In this document: positions 18,761-27,425 of the stretch, piece after piece
Position numbering within the stretch: position 1 is the stretch's first letter
Layout of the letters: each line of letters begins with the position of its first letter
NCBI GenBank assembly: GCA_018658605.1
Contig: JABHUV010000384.1
Location: forward strand, 1-30,371
Direction: 5' to 3'
DNA: 30,371 nt
Source: Planctomycetaceae bacterium
GTDB taxonomy: Bacteria > Planctomycetota > Planctomycetia > Pirellulales > Pirellulaceae
Made by a program: the position numbers and the translations under genes
Notes under the pieces: generated by a model
Told to the model about the DNA's origin: nothing
Seen by the model: only the letters and a program-made list of their open reading frames with translations
Database searches by the model: none

Positions 18761-20896
18761 TTAGTGGACACGTTGTCCGGGGAGGGCGCCTTCGTCGATA
18801 GCCAGCATGAATACTTCTTCACCACCAGGACCTGCGGCAGCAATCATGCCTTCACTGAGGCCAAACCGCATTTTTCGAGCGGCTAAGTTGGCTACCATGA
18901 TGACGAGCCGACCTTCTAGATCGGCTGGATCGTAAGCTTGTTTAATGCCTGCGAATACTTGGCGGGTTTCATTACCACCTAAGCTGAGTGTCAATTTCAG
19001 CAACTTATTGGCTTCTTCGACATGTTCGGCTTTAACGACTCGAGCAACCCGTAGATCGACTTTCATAAAGTCATCAAAGTTAATTTCTTCGGCCAACGGT
19101 TCATCTTTAAGCGGTTGATCGCTATCGGAGTATGGGTGGTCCACAGTAGGCTTTGCGACAGTATCATCTGTTTGGGGAAGTGTTTGCTGCTCTTCCGTAG
19201 ATTCGGCAGGTGGGTTAGCCACAAATTCAACAGTGTCATCGGCTTGAGCATTGTTTTCTTCACGTGTTTCGTCAGTCATAGCTTGGAGGTCTTTCTCTTC
19301 GAGTCGTTTTAGCATGTGTTTAAATTTAGCAACGGGACGTCCCGTTAGCGGTGTTTTGGCTTGTTCCCAGCTATTAAGCTGTTCGCCGAGCAGGGATTCT
19401 GTTTTTTCGACGAGTTCCGGTAGTACTGGGCTCAGGTAGATAATGATCTGTCGAAACAGATTAATGGCGACGGTGCAGATGTTTTGCAGTTCATCCTGTC
19501 TGGCGGAATCTTTCCGCAATTTCCAGGGTGCATGTGTTTCCACATATGGATTTGCTCGGTCGGCTAGTTCCATAATAAGCCGCATGGCCAGACTGTAATT
19601 ACACGATTCATAGGCTTCGGCAATTGCATCTCCGGCCTCGGCTGCTTGGACAAATAGCCCGCCGTCGTCTGGATACTCTGTAGCCAAACCAAACTCCTGA
19701 ACGAACTTAGCAGTTCGGCTAGCGAGGTTGACGACTTTGCCAACTAGATCGGAATTAACCTTGGCAACGAATTCTTCGATGTTGAGATCCAAGTCATCAA
19801 CTTTTCCATTCAACTTGGAAGCATAAAAATACCGGAGGTATGTGGGGTCGACATGTTTGAGATAGGTTTCGGCTTTAATAAATGTTCCGTCGCGTTTTGA
19901 CATCTTTTTACCATCCACGGTAAGGAACCCATGGATATGTACTTTTGTCGGTAAGGTGTAGTCGGCGACCTTAAGCATAGCAGGCCAAAAAAGAGTGTGG
20001 AAATACGTGATATCCTTACCGATGAAATGGTGGATTTCAGTGTCGGCGCTTTTCCACCAAGAGTTCAAGTCACTGCCGGTGCGAGCACAATATTGTTGGG
20101 TGGAAGCGATGTATCCAATGGGTGCATCCCACCAAACAAACCAAAAGTGACCTGGATGATCAGGTATTTCAAAACCAAAATAAGGAGAGGGTCGTGAAAT
20201 ATCCCAATCGCGCAAGGGCTCGTGCAAAAAATGTCCTTGCAGATAATTTGCAATTTCCGTTTGTAGATGCTCTCCCGACTGTGACCAGTCTGACAGGAAC
20301 TCGTGTAACTGTTCAATCGTGATAAACAGATGGTCAGCGGATTTTTCAATGGGAACTGAGCCCGTTAACGTACTGGTTGGATTTTTGAGTTCGCGGGCGC
20401 TATAGGTTGCTCCGCATTGATCACAGCTATCACCATATTGCTCTTGCGCATCGCAATGGGGGCACGTGCCTTGGACAAATCGATCGGCCAAGAAGATGCC
20501 CTGTTGGTCGTCAAATAATTGTGTGACTTCACGCTGTTCTACTAGCCCTGCGTCTTTAAAAGCTTGCCAGAACTCTTTACACAATTCATAGTTCTCCGGA
20601 CAATTTGTACTGCCGTAATTGTCAAATTCGATTTGGAAACTAGCGAAATCCCTCATGTGTTCCAGTCGAATTGTTTCGATCCACTGTTCTTCAGTACATT
20701 GAGTGCGTTGGGCGCTCATCATGATCGCAGTACCGTGTGTATCGTCGGCACAGATATAGATGCACTCATTGCCACGTAGTTTTTGAAACCGCACCCAGAT
20801 GTCAGTCTGGATGTATTCCACGAGATGGCCAATGTGAATGGGGCCATTTGCGTAAGGGAGGGCGGAGGTTACGAGTATGCGACGGGGTATAGGCAT
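18761..20896 (-). CDS. metG: Methionine--tRNA ligase with C-terminal tRNA-binding domain
   Basis: This 711-residue enzyme charges tRNA-Met in the cytosol. Class I signatures are HIGH (21-24, in [11 protein letters not shown]) and KMSKR (331-335). The connective-peptide zinc knuckle has Cys145, Cys148, Cys158 and Cys161, the four-cysteine single-knuckle layout. The anticodon-binding helical domain follows (about 385-540). An acidic low-complexity linker at about 545-605 leads to a Trbp111/EMAPII-like OB domain at 606-711 ([37 protein letters not shown]), which adds tRNA affinity and mediates dimerisation. All key motifs are intact. No strong SD precedes the ATG at 20896. It appears monocistronic; the upstream neighbour on the same strand ends at 21039. 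Confidence 0.98.
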   Translation of the reverse strand: MPIPRRILVTSALPYANGPIHIGHLVEYIQTDIWVRFQKLRGNECIYICADDTHGTAIMMSAQRTQCTEEQWIETIRLEHMRDFASFQIEFDNYGSTNCPENYELCKEFWQAFKDAGLVEQREVTQLFDDQQGIFLADRFVQGTCPHCDAQEQYGDSCDQCGATYSARELKNPTSTLTGSVPIEKSADHLFITIEQLHEFLSDWSQSGEHLQTEIANYLQGHFLHEPLRDWDISRPSPYFGFEIPDHPGHFWFVWWDAPIGYIASTQQYCARTGSDLNSWWKSADTEIHHFIGKDITYFHTLFWPAMLKVADYTLPTKVHIHGFLTVDGKKMSKRDGTFIKAETYLKHVDPTYLRYFYASKLNGKVDDLDLNIEEFVAKVNSDLVGKVVNLASRTAKFVQEFGLATEYPDDGGLFVQAAEAGDAIAEAYESCNYSLAMRLIMELADRANPYVETHAPWKLRKDSARQDELQNICTVAINLFRQIIIYLSPVLPELVEKTESLLGEQLNSWEQAKTPLTGRPVAKFKHMLKRLEEKDLQAMTDETREENNAQADDTVEFVANPPAESTEEQQTLPQTDDTVAKPTVDHPYSDSDQPLKDEPLAEEINFDDFMKVDLRVARVVKAEHVEEANKLLKLTLSLGGNETRQVFAGIKQAYDPADLEGRLVIMVANLAARKMRFGLSEGMIAAAGPGGEEVFMLAIDEGALPGQRVH

Positions 20897-21038
20897 GTGG
20901 GCACTAAAGAGAAACGGGTTTTATTGCCCCGTCATTGTATCGAAGAGCGCAAGTTTGCAAAACCGCAGTAGGTGGCCCGTGTCTGTTTTACAGTAGTCGC
21001 CGGAGTCTCTTCAGCGCGTCGCTGTGGCGTACCCCTAT

Positions 21039-21632
21039 TTAACTGGCGGCGCCGGCAACATGTACTGGCATATATTGTTCAGCAGTACGTCCTACTTCTT
21101 CGGAGCCACGGCGTTGGCCGTAGGTTGGCCATGCGGAGATACCATCGAGCTCGGGCATCAAGTCGATAAGCTGACTAACGAGCGTATCGGCAAAAGCTTG
21201 CATGCTTTCACAATCAGCATTTTCTTGAATCGAGACGGCACTTTTCATAATGCGAATCAATTGTGCTCGTTGCTGAATGGGGCTAGCAAGTCCTTGATCG
21301 GGTACATCAATCAGATCTTTGACGGGTACATCCAGCGCATTGGCCCAGTTTGTTAGTTCGGTAAGAGTTAGATTTGCCGTGGGCTTTTCCTGCTTACGTA
21401 ATGTACGCACATCGACTCCGGTATGGCGAGCGACACTACGGAGTGACATTTCTTGTTGTTGCCGCACAAGGGCGATGCGGTTAACTGTTTGATCTGCTTG
21501 GTCTACGTCTTTCGAAAAACGCTTTGGTTTAGCGGGCGAATTTGCTTTAACTCGTTTTGCTACCATCGAAGAACGTAGTGAAGCAGGTGCGATGGCTTCT
21601 AGTAAATTGAAGTTGATGTCGGCGGTCGCCAT
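21039..21632 (-). CDS. XRE-type helix-turn-helix transcriptional regulator
   Basis: This 197-residue protein has a basic N-terminal tail (about 20-40, rich in Lys/Arg/Pro), then an HTH_3-like domain at about 51-107. The recognition segment is LRSVARHTGVDVRTLRKQE, and LTELTNWANALDVPVKDLI is the closing helices. The C-terminal half (110-197) is mostly helical, with no recognisable ligand-binding domain. AAAGGA 8 nt before the ATG at 21632 is a fair SD. It is divergent from hisI across 244 nt, so it might regulate itself or hisI-ridA, but this is only positional. No toxin-like or phage gene is adjacent, which argues against an antitoxin or repressor of a mobile element. Confidence 0.8.
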   Translation of the reverse strand: MATADINFNLLEAIAPASLRSSMVAKRVKANSPAKPKRFSKDVDQADQTVNRIALVRQQQEMSLRSVARHTGVDVRTLRKQEKPTANLTLTELTNWANALDVPVKDLIDVPDQGLASPIQQRAQLIRIMKSAVSIQENADCESMQAFADTLVSQLIDLMPELDGISAWPTYGQRRGSEEVGRTAEQYMPVHVAGAAS

Positions 21633-21777
21633 AGTGAAGTCCTTTGTAGTTTTGAATGCGAAATTTGCCCAGTTCGCGATTCTTCTATTTCTATTTGTGC
21701 TTGTTTGATGCCCTAGCTCCTCCGCGCGTTCCCAATAAAACGGATAATTTTAAAAAAACTTTTAAAACATCTGAAAA

Positions 21778-21818
21778 GGGGCTCTCGGTTTTCTGGTAGA
21801 CAGCCCCGCTGGAAAACC
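21778..21818 (+). promoter_or_regulatory. Interlocked inverted repeats with H-type pseudoknot topology upstream of hisI
   Basis: Arm 1 GGGGCT (21778-21783) is complementary to AGCCCC (21802-21807). Arm 2 GGTTTTC (21787-21793) is complementary to GAAAACC (21812-21818). The arms alternate (1, 2, 1', 2'), so the RNA would be an H-type pseudoknot with a 3-nt first loop, 8-nt middle loop and 4-nt last loop, or two mutually exclusive hairpins. The element ends 58 nt before the hisI GTG. It matches no riboswitch class I can name. Confidence 0.4.
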
Positions 21819-21876
21819 ACATACTTACTGTGTCAGCCGTAGAAATGGTAAAAACACACGATTTAAGGGAAGACAC

Positions 21877-22272
21877 GTGGCATCTGAATGTAAAAGCTCC
21901 GAAAAGGGCCCCAATTTCAGCAAAAACGGTGGTTTGCTGCCAGCAATTGCTCAGGACTCGAAAACGCATCAAATATTAATGATGGCGTATATGAACGAAG
22001 AGGCTTACCGCGAGACCTGCGAAACGGGCACTGCTGTTTATTACAGCCGTAGCCGTGAAAAATTGTGGCGCAAAGGCGAAGAAAGTGGCCATGTGCAAAA
22101 AGTCGAGAAGATCTATGTGGACTGTGATTGTGATACGATTTTATTAAGCGTCGAACAACAAGGGGTTGCTTGTCACGAAGGATATCGGAGTTGTTTTTTT
22201 CGAGAAGTAACTGCGGATGGCCTCCGAGTGGTTGCTGAGCGCATCGTTGATCCGGCAGACGTCTATAAATAA
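21877..22272 (+). CDS. hisI: Phosphoribosyl-AMP cyclohydrolase
   Basis: This 131-residue cytosolic enzyme opens the purine ring of phosphoribosyl-AMP in histidine synthesis. Conserved landmarks are [10 protein letters not shown] (35-44), [18 protein letters not shown] (55-72), the metal-binding DCDCD (82-86), and zinc-ligand cysteines Cys99 (VACHEG) and Cys106 (RSCFF). The gene codes only for the HisI domain; the HisE pyrophosphohydrolase domain fused in many bacteria is absent. The start is a GTG at 21877, supported by AAGGGA 6 nt upstream. No other his gene is in the window. The 5' region carries interlocked inverted repeats. It is followed 98 nt later by a RidA-family gene, which might share its transcript. 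Confidence 0.96.
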   Translation: MASECKSSEKGPNFSKNGGLLPAIAQDSKTHQILMMAYMNEEAYRETCETGTAVYYSRSREKLWRKGEESGHVQKVEKIYVDCDCDTILLSVEQQGVACHEGYRSCFFREVTADGLRVVAERIVDPADVYK

Positions 22273-22370
22273 AACCACTCCCCAGTCTTTCATCGTGTGC
22301 CGGAGTACCGATAATAGAATTTCAGCATTGCAACAATCAAAAGTAAACTAATAGAGAGCGAGACAAGAAG

Positions 22371-22841
22371 ATGAGCGCAGAAGCCCGTGTAGAAGAACTT
22401 GGCCTAGAATTACCGACTGCTCCAAAGCCTGGTGGCGTATACAAACCGGTCTTAATCACCGGCAATATGTGCTACGTATCTGGCCACGGTCCTCTAAAGG
22501 TGGATGACACGATGATGACGGGAAAAGTTGGCTCTCAAGTGGACGAACAATACGGCTATGATTCCGCTCGGCAAGTTGGTCTTGCGATTCTAGCAACGCT
22601 GCGAGCAAATATTGGCAGCCTTGATCGAGTACGCTGTGTCGTTAAAACTCTCGGCATGGTGAACTGTACTGCCGAGTTTTCAACTCACCCTCAAGTCATC
22701 AATGGGTTCAGCGATTTAATGGCTGAAGTCTTTGGTCCCGACAACGGCGTGGGTGCTCGTAGCGCGGTCGGCATGGGCTCGTTACCAGGAAATATTACTA
22801 CGGAAGTCGAAGTCATTTTTGAATTGAATGATAGCGAGTAA
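22371..22841 (+). CDS. RidA/YjgF/YER057c/UK114-family protein
   Basis: This 156-residue protein matches the longer RidA-like subgroup: ELGLELPTAPKPGGVYKPV near the N-terminus, then CYVSGHGPL (34-42), GYDSARQVGLAILATL, VRCVVKTLGMVNCT, GARSAVGMGSLPGNITTEVE and a C-terminal EVIFEL strand. RidA proteins form trimers and, in the archetype, hydrolyse reactive enamine/imine intermediates from PLP enzymes; the Arg in GARSAVG aligns with the catalytic Arg. Subgroup members differ in substrate, so deaminase activity is inferred only. The start is the ATG at 22371 with a purine-rich leader (GAGAGCGAG). Proximity to hisI could indicate a housekeeping amino-acid metabolism role. It converges on pheT. Confidence 0.92.
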   Translation: MSAEARVEELGLELPTAPKPGGVYKPVLITGNMCYVSGHGPLKVDDTMMTGKVGSQVDEQYGYDSARQVGLAILATLRANIGSLDRVRCVVKTLGMVNCTAEFSTHPQVINGFSDLMAEVFGPDNGVGARSAVGMGSLPGNITTEVEVIFELNDSE

Positions 22842-22885
22842 GACCACAAATTTAAACGAAGCTAGACAAACATTGCATTCGTGTA

Positions 22886-24931
22886 TTACACGCCTAGTAG
22901 TTTGCCGTTGTGGTTAGCAGCGATCGCTTGGACGATTGTATCGCGTATAGCGTCCGCTTCTTCCCCCGTCATCGTGGCATCCGCGCGGCGGAATTTTACG
23001 TTGAATAAAACCCGTTTCGTATTCGCTCCGTCTTGGTCAGGTGCGCGATATGTTTCTTGATAACCGACGACTTCCAGGGCTTCCCCAGCAGCTTGTTCGA
23101 CAGTCGCTTGTAACTGGTCCCAGCATACGGATTCTTGTAGTACAACATTGAGGTCTCGCGATATCGCTGGGAACGCACTGAGATCTTGATGTTGCGGGAT
23201 CAACGTAGCTAAACGGACCAAAAGATCCATTTTTAATTCTGCGACCATCGCAGTGGTTTTCAGCGAAAATGCTTTGAGTCCTGGCTTGGATACTCGGCCT
23301 AAGAATCCCAGTGTTTCGTCTCCGAGCAATAACGTGCAGCGTTGTTGGTTGTCCAGTAACCCATCAAATTTTTCTCCAGCATCTGCTACGGATAAAGGTG
23401 TAGTGATTTTGAGTTGAGCCAGCAAGGATTCAATGACACCTTTGAGATGATAAAAATCACCGCTGCTGGCGAGGCCGATGGTCTTCTGTTCTTGGGGCAA
23501 ACCTTCGGCTTGAGGCAGATAAATTTTCGCAGTTTCAAATAACTCGACGCCGGGATTTGCCAACGATTGGTTGATTCGACGTACTTCTAATAAGCTAGGA
23601 GTCAAACTTATACGTAAGGCATCCGCACCTTGTAGCATTGGTGAAATGGTGCGTAAGGGAGTAGCCGTTGTCCACGGGTTAAATTGAGCCGTCCAAGCAA
23701 GTGGTACAACAGATCCAGTAAGTGACTCGTCAAAGCCGGTAGCTGTCAGCGTGGTACGAATAACTTCTGCCACTCGGTCTTCGCCGCTGCGGAACGATGC
23801 GGCCATCGGCACTCCCACGTCTTCAGGTATTTTTTCATAGCCGTGAATGCGGGCGATTTCTTCAAGTAGATCACATTCACGCGTGAGGTCACGCCGCCAA
23901 CTTGGTGGGGTAACGGTGATGGATTCCGCCGTGCTAGCGGATTCGGCGTTTCCCAATGCGATTAAGATAGAGCGAACTTCTTCAGCGTCAATTTTGATGC
24001 CGAGGATTCTCTCAACCTGAGATAAACGCAATACAATCGGTTCTGCGTGCCAGGTTGATTTACCCGCTTCAATCACACCAGCGTCTAATACGCCACCACA
24101 GTGTTCGAGGATTAGTTCACAGCAGCGTTGACTGGCCCAATCGACGCCGGCAGGATCCAACGCTCGTTCAAAGCGATAAGAAGATGGGCTATGCAAATTT
24201 AATGCGCGTGATGTTGCGCGAATGGACATCGCTGTAAAATCAGCCGATTCGATAAGTACGTCAACGGTTTGCTCACTGACTTCAGTTTCAGCTCCTCCCA
24301 TCACTCCGGCAATAGCGATGGACTTAGTCCCATCCGCGATAACGCACATCTCGGATTGTAATTCGTATTTGCGGTGATCAATCGCTTCGAATTGCTCACC
24401 CTGCTCCGCCGCTCGTACGATAATTTGTCCACCGTCGAGTTTACCTAGGTCGAAGGCATGTAGTGGCTGACCGGTTTCCATTAAAACATAATTGGTAATG
24501 TCAGCGACGTTGTTGATCGGCTTCCAATCTCGATTGATCGGCAAGAAAACGGTTCGCAACTGATCCTGCATCCATGTTGGGCTGTCTTTAATGGTGACGC
24601 CGCGGATGATTCTTGCGGTGTAACGTGGGCACAACTCAGGTGCCGTGATGGAAACACTAAAGTTTGCATTTACATCAGGACCGCTAGTATCCGGCTGCGG
24701 ACTGGGTAGTGTCAACGCTTGGTTATAAAGGACTGCAATTTCACGAGCTACGCCGATGTGTCCCAAACAGTCGGGTCGATTGCTTGTTACTTCTAGATCG
24801 ATGGCAATGTCACTGCCGACGGGTTTCGAACCTTCGTGGTTAAGGCCGGACATAGCGAGCCGATTTTCCAGCTCTTCTCGATCCATATCGAGTGCAACGT
24901 ATTGTTTAAGCCAGTCCCAGGAAACAAGCAT
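22886..24931 (-). CDS. pheT: Phenylalanine--tRNA ligase beta subunit, short form without EMAP/tRNA-bind domain
   Basis: This 681-residue subunit is clearly PheT. It opens LVSWDWLKQYV and joins almost directly to LEVTSNRPDCLGHIGVARE (47-65). In the E. coli enzyme (795 residues) about 110 residues carrying the tRNA_bind/EMAP OB-fold lie between these segments, so that domain is missing. The B3/4 editing domain (about 115-290), B5 (ERILGIKIDAEEVRSIL), the catalytic-like core and the C-terminal ferredoxin-fold anticodon-binding domain (587-681, FPAISRDLNVVL to LLGV) are present. It pairs with PheS as alpha2-beta2 and edits Tyr-tRNA-Phe. It lies 52 nt after pheS, on the same strand. The lack may be a lineage trait of planctomycetes rather than damage, since the frame is intact. 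Confidence 0.97.
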   Translation of the reverse strand: MLVSWDWLKQYVALDMDREELENRLAMSGLNHEGSKPVGSDIAIDLEVTSNRPDCLGHIGVAREIAVLYNQALTLPSPQPDTSGPDVNANFSVSITAPELCPRYTARIIRGVTIKDSPTWMQDQLRTVFLPINRDWKPINNVADITNYVLMETGQPLHAFDLGKLDGGQIIVRAAEQGEQFEAIDHRKYELQSEMCVIADGTKSIAIAGVMGGAETEVSEQTVDVLIESADFTAMSIRATSRALNLHSPSSYRFERALDPAGVDWASQRCCELILEHCGGVLDAGVIEAGKSTWHAEPIVLRLSQVERILGIKIDAEEVRSILIALGNAESASTAESITVTPPSWRRDLTRECDLLEEIARIHGYEKIPEDVGVPMAASFRSGEDRVAEVIRTTLTATGFDESLTGSVVPLAWTAQFNPWTTATPLRTISPMLQGADALRISLTPSLLEVRRINQSLANPGVELFETAKIYLPQAEGLPQEQKTIGLASSGDFYHLKGVIESLLAQLKITTPLSVADAGEKFDGLLDNQQRCTLLLGDETLGFLGRVSKPGLKAFSLKTTAMVAELKMDLLVRLATLIPQHQDLSAFPAISRDLNVVLQESVCWDQLQATVEQAAGEALEVVGYQETYRAPDQDGANTKRVLFNVKFRRADATMTGEEADAIRDTIVQAIAANHNGKLLGV

Positions 24932-24983
24932 GGTTCAGGATCACTTTGTAATAAAAGGCAATAAAAGTGTATTGAAAATAGAA

Positions 24984-26015
24984 TTAGAATTGTGCAAGGA
25001 AGCGAACGTCATTTTTGTAAAATTCACGGATATCGGTAACGCCATGCCGCCGCATACAGAGGCGTTCGACTCCTAGGCCAAAGGCAAACCCAGTAACTTC
25101 TTCGGGGTCATAGCCAACGGCTTTGAGCACATTGGGATCGACCATCCCTGCCCCGCCAAACTCAACCCACTGACCATTCCAATAATAATCAGCTTCAACA
25201 CTTGGTTCAGTGAAAGGAAAAAAGGAAGGCCTAAAACGAATCGTAACATCATCACCGAGGTAACTTGTCGCAAACAACCGCAGAACGCTTTTCAAATCTG
25301 CCATCGAAACGTCGGTGTCAATCATCAAACCTTCGATTTGATGGAACATCGGATAATGTGTAGCATCCGCGGTATCTGGACGATAGACGCGACCGAGGGA
25401 AATAATCCGGATGGGCGGCGCTGTCTTTTCCATGACTCTAATTTGAACGGTACTTGTCTGACTACGCAGCAACAATCCGACAGGGTCTTTGTCGCCGCTG
25501 ATGGCATCCGCAGTAGCCAAATAAAAGTTTTCCAACGGATCTCGAGCGGGATGGTCGTCGGGGATATTTAGTGCGACAAAATTGTGCCAGTCATCTTCAA
25601 TTTCGGGACCATCGACAATGGAAAATCCAAGTCGACCCATAATATCTTTTAATTCTTCGATGGTTTGCGTAATTGGATGGACATTGCCACAGCGAAATGT
25701 TGTGCCGGGCAGCGATGCATCAAATTGGCTACTCGCCGCACTGTCGCTGTCTGTATTATTGCTACGCTGCTGAGCAGCTTCAAAGGCCGCTTCGATACGA
25801 CCCTTGGTCGCGTTAAACGCCTTGCCCGCCGTTGGCTTATCTTCCCGCTCAATGGAACCCATTTGTTGTTGAATGGATTTGAGGCGACCTTTTTTCGCTC
25901 CTAGAAAGGTAACGCGAGCCGCTTCTAATGCTTCAGTGTCGGCAGCTTCGCCAAAAGCGGATTCCGCAGCGGTGCCCAGTTCGTCGAGCTGATCAAGGAA
26001 ATCTTGCAATGCCAT
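24984..26015 (-). CDS. pheS: Phenylalanine--tRNA ligase alpha subunit
   Basis: This 343-residue subunit carries the class II aminoacylation site. An N-terminal coiled coil for tRNA binding covers about 1-85, [19 protein letters not shown] begins the core, and motif 2 reads [19 protein letters not shown] (201-219). [16 protein letters not shown] follows, and motif 3 is [18 protein letters not shown] near the C-terminus. Length and motifs are normal for the family. It is translated just before pheT, and an intrinsic-terminator-like hairpin lies between rplT and this gene, so pheST may be transcribed partly by readthrough or from its own promoter. No Phe-rich leader peptide was found upstream. 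Confidence 0.98.
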   Translation of the reverse strand: MALQDFLDQLDELGTAAESAFGEAADTEALEAARVTFLGAKKGRLKSIQQQMGSIEREDKPTAGKAFNATKGRIEAAFEAAQQRSNNTDSDSAASSQFDASLPGTTFRCGNVHPITQTIEELKDIMGRLGFSIVDGPEIEDDWHNFVALNIPDDHPARDPLENFYLATADAISGDKDPVGLLLRSQTSTVQIRVMEKTAPPIRIISLGRVYRPDTADATHYPMFHQIEGLMIDTDVSMADLKSVLRLFATSYLGDDVTIRFRPSFFPFTEPSVEADYYWNGQWVEFGGAGMVDPNVLKAVGYDPEEVTGFAFGLGVERLCMRRHGVTDIREFYKNDVRFLAQF

Positions 26016-26067
26016 AATGGTTATTATTGAAAGGGAACGTAGTTCTATAGGTAAATGATATAAGAAA

Positions 26068-26099
26068 AGGAGAGAAAAGTCGTGTGACTTGCCTCTCCT
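26068..26099 (-). terminator. Intrinsic-terminator-like hairpin between rplT and pheS
   Basis: On the minus-strand transcript AGGAGAG pairs with CTCTCCT (7 bp). A 2x2 internal loop leads to AAGTC pairing with GACTT (5 bp) around a 4-nt loop. TTTCTTA follows immediately. The element lies 37 nt after the rplT stop and 52 nt before the pheS ATG, so it can end the rpmI-rplT message or attenuate pheST. The U-tract is interrupted, so termination may be partial. Confidence 0.6.
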
Positions 26100-26135
26100 G
26101 TTCGAGTGCGGTACTTATTGTGCGAAATCTAAGTG

Positions 26136-26492
26136 CTATGCGGCAAGAGCAGCTTTGGCAAGTTCGACAACGGCTTCAAATGCTGCTGGGTCATGAATAG
26201 CCATTTCGCTAAGTGATTTACGGTCTAATTCAATTTCGGCTTTATTCAAACCGTTAATGAATTGACTGTAGCGCAGGTCATGAGCGCGACAGGCGGCATT
26301 GATTCGAGTGATCCACAAGCGGCGGAAATCTCGGGCTCGGACCTTACGGTCACGGAAGGAATATGCACCGGAGCGGACGAGTGTTTCTTTTACAGTCCGA
26401 ATCAGGTGGTTACGACCCCCTGTGTTTCCTTTGGCTCGTTTGAATAGACGTCTTTTGGCTTTGGTGCGCGCGGCACCTTTACGAGTTCTCAT
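26136..26492 (-). CDS. rplT: Large ribosomal subunit protein bL20
   Basis: This 118-residue, highly basic protein matches bL20 across its length: [20 protein letters not shown], then [40 protein letters not shown] and a helical tail ending AKAALAA. It binds 23S rRNA early in large-subunit assembly and in several bacteria represses its own operon by binding the mRNA leader. AAGGA, 8 nt before the ATG, is a good SD. It follows rpmI by 209 nt of structured non-coding sequence, unusually long for this pair. Confidence 0.98.
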   Translation of the reverse strand: MRTRKGAARTKAKRRLFKRAKGNTGGRNHLIRTVKETLVRSGAYSFRDRKVRARDFRRLWITRINAACRAHDLRYSQFINGLNKAEIELDRKSLSEMAIHDPAAFEAVVELAKAALAA

Positions 26493-26627
26493 TTTCTAAT
26501 TCCTTGCTTTCGCAGTGGGTTACGTCAGGCCTTCTCCATATACAAAGTGTGTTTATGCACTTTAGGAAAACGTTCTACTGCCCACGCAACGGAGTAAATT
26601 ATTTTTGGTTGTCAAATTGTCTTGTTT

Positions 26628-26687
26628 GAATATCAATTTAGATATTCGGGAAACACAAGCGTGTTTTTCCCGCAGCGGTGAAGCTGC
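26628..26687 (-). promoter_or_regulatory. Cluster of hairpins in the rpmI-rplT spacer
   Basis: Three adjacent inverted repeats lie in 60 nt. GAATATC/GATATTC (26628-26634 with 26641-26647) is a perfect 7-bp stem. CGGGAAACAC (26647-26656) pairs with the GTGTTTTTCCCG stretch (26661-26672) with a 2-nt bulge. GCAGC/GCTGC (26672-26676 with 26683-26687) forms a 5-bp stem. None has a clear U-tract. Candidate processing, regulatory or weak-termination structure in the rpmI-rplT message. Confidence 0.4.
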
Positions 26688-26701
26688 AGGATTTGCGAAA
26701 A

Positions 26702-26905
26702 TTAGTTGCTGTAGCCGTTGAGAGCACGAGCAATCTTCTTTTCGTCAACAGTGGCTTGAACCGTCGTTCCACGTAGATTACGTCTACGTTTTTTGGAAAC
26801 GGCTCCAGCTAAGTGGCTTGTACCAGCACTACGGTGCTTCGCTTTGCCTTTAGCAGATAGTCGAAAACGCTTTTTGGTTCCCTTATGGGTCTTTTGTTTA
26901 GGCAT
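26702..26905 (-). CDS. rpmI: Large ribosomal subunit protein bL35
   Basis: This 67-residue basic protein has the bL35 pattern: MPKQKTHKGTKKRFRLSAKG, then AKHRSAGTSHLAGAVSKKRR and RNLRGT. Length is normal (about 65). It binds 23S rRNA in the large subunit. The SD upstream of the ATG at 26905 is weak, and a long-range inverted repeat lies 59 nt further upstream, consistent with leader control of the L35-L20 message. infC, which usually precedes it, is on the other strand beyond thrS. Confidence 0.97.
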   Translation of the reverse strand: MPKQKTHKGTKKRFRLSAKGKAKHRSAGTSHLAGAVSKKRRRNLRGTTVQATVDEKKIARALNGYSN

Positions 26906-26963
26906 TGTTTTTCTATCTAGTTACGGTTTACTTAAATTATCCAAGGGGGGAAGCTAGCTATTG

Positions 26964-27045
26964 TAGACGCGTCCTAAAAATTCGAAAAGGGGTAAAACAA
27001 CACAGAATACCGATGAAAACATAGGAATTGTATTTAGGACGTCTA
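26964..27045 (-). promoter_or_regulatory. Long-range inverted repeat upstream of rpmI
   Basis: Plus-strand TAGACGCGTCCTAAA (26964-26978) is complementary to TTTAGGACGTCTA (27033-27045) with a 2-nt bulge, giving 13 bp across a 54-nt loop. It lies between the small lipoprotein stop (27056) and the rpmI ATG (26905). It could be a leader structure for L20 autoregulation or part of the upstream gene's 3' end. The function is inferred from position only. Confidence 0.4.
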
Positions 27046-27055
27046 TGATAATGCC

Positions 27056-27295
27056 CTATTTCCCATCTTCGCCATTAGCAAGATCTTGTAACCCCTGATC
27101 TCGTATTTTGATTTGGTCTAGTGTGCCTTGCACGTTGGCTTTGATATTGTTGATCGATGTCGCTGGGGCTAACGACGCATCAGGTTCGGCTTCCGCTGCG
27201 GCGTTTGTTTCCACCGATTGGTCTGTACAGCCTGTGATCGAAATGATGGTCGTCAGCGTTGCGATTACAATAAGCTTGTTTATAAGTGGTTTCAT
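27056..27295 (-). CDS. Small putative lipoprotein
   Basis: This 79-residue protein starts at the ATG at 27295, which AAGG precedes at 8 nt. The frame is open upstream to a TTG at 27310, but that has poorer support. After MKPLINKLIVIATLTTI the lipobox SITGC gives the mature Cys. The remaining roughly 57 residues are acidic and Ala-rich, with a short predicted helix (INNIKANVQGTLDQIKIRD) and no recognisable domain. It sits exactly between the divergent thrS and rpmI, where canonical clusters have no gene. Function unknown; small lipoproteins of this type are common in planctomycetes. Confidence 0.7.
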   Translation of the reverse strand: MKPLINKLIVIATLTTIISITGCTDQSVETNAAAEAEPDASLAPATSINNIKANVQGTLDQIKIRDQGLQDLANGEDGK

Positions 27296-27425
27296 TATAA
27301 ATACCTTCAAATGTATTGAGAAACATGGACGATGTTCAAGACGTTCAGACAGTAGTTTTCTGTGGTAAAGCGCAAAGCGACCTTACCCAATTTACTACCT
27401 AATACTATACTCCACCCGTAACGCT

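Noticed and set aside
21039..21632. XRE regulator as antitoxin or prophage repressor
   Set aside because: No toxin-like, integrase or phage gene is adjacent; neighbours are housekeeping genes.
21691..21972. 93-codon minus-strand frame across the hisI 5' region
   Set aside because: It overlaps hisI coding sequence and the inverted repeats, lacks an SD and has no domain-like features.
22880..22892. CGTGT-ATT-ACACG hairpin as terminator for the RidA-family gene or pheT
   Set aside because: The stem is 5 bp with no T-run and overlaps the end of pheT coding sequence.
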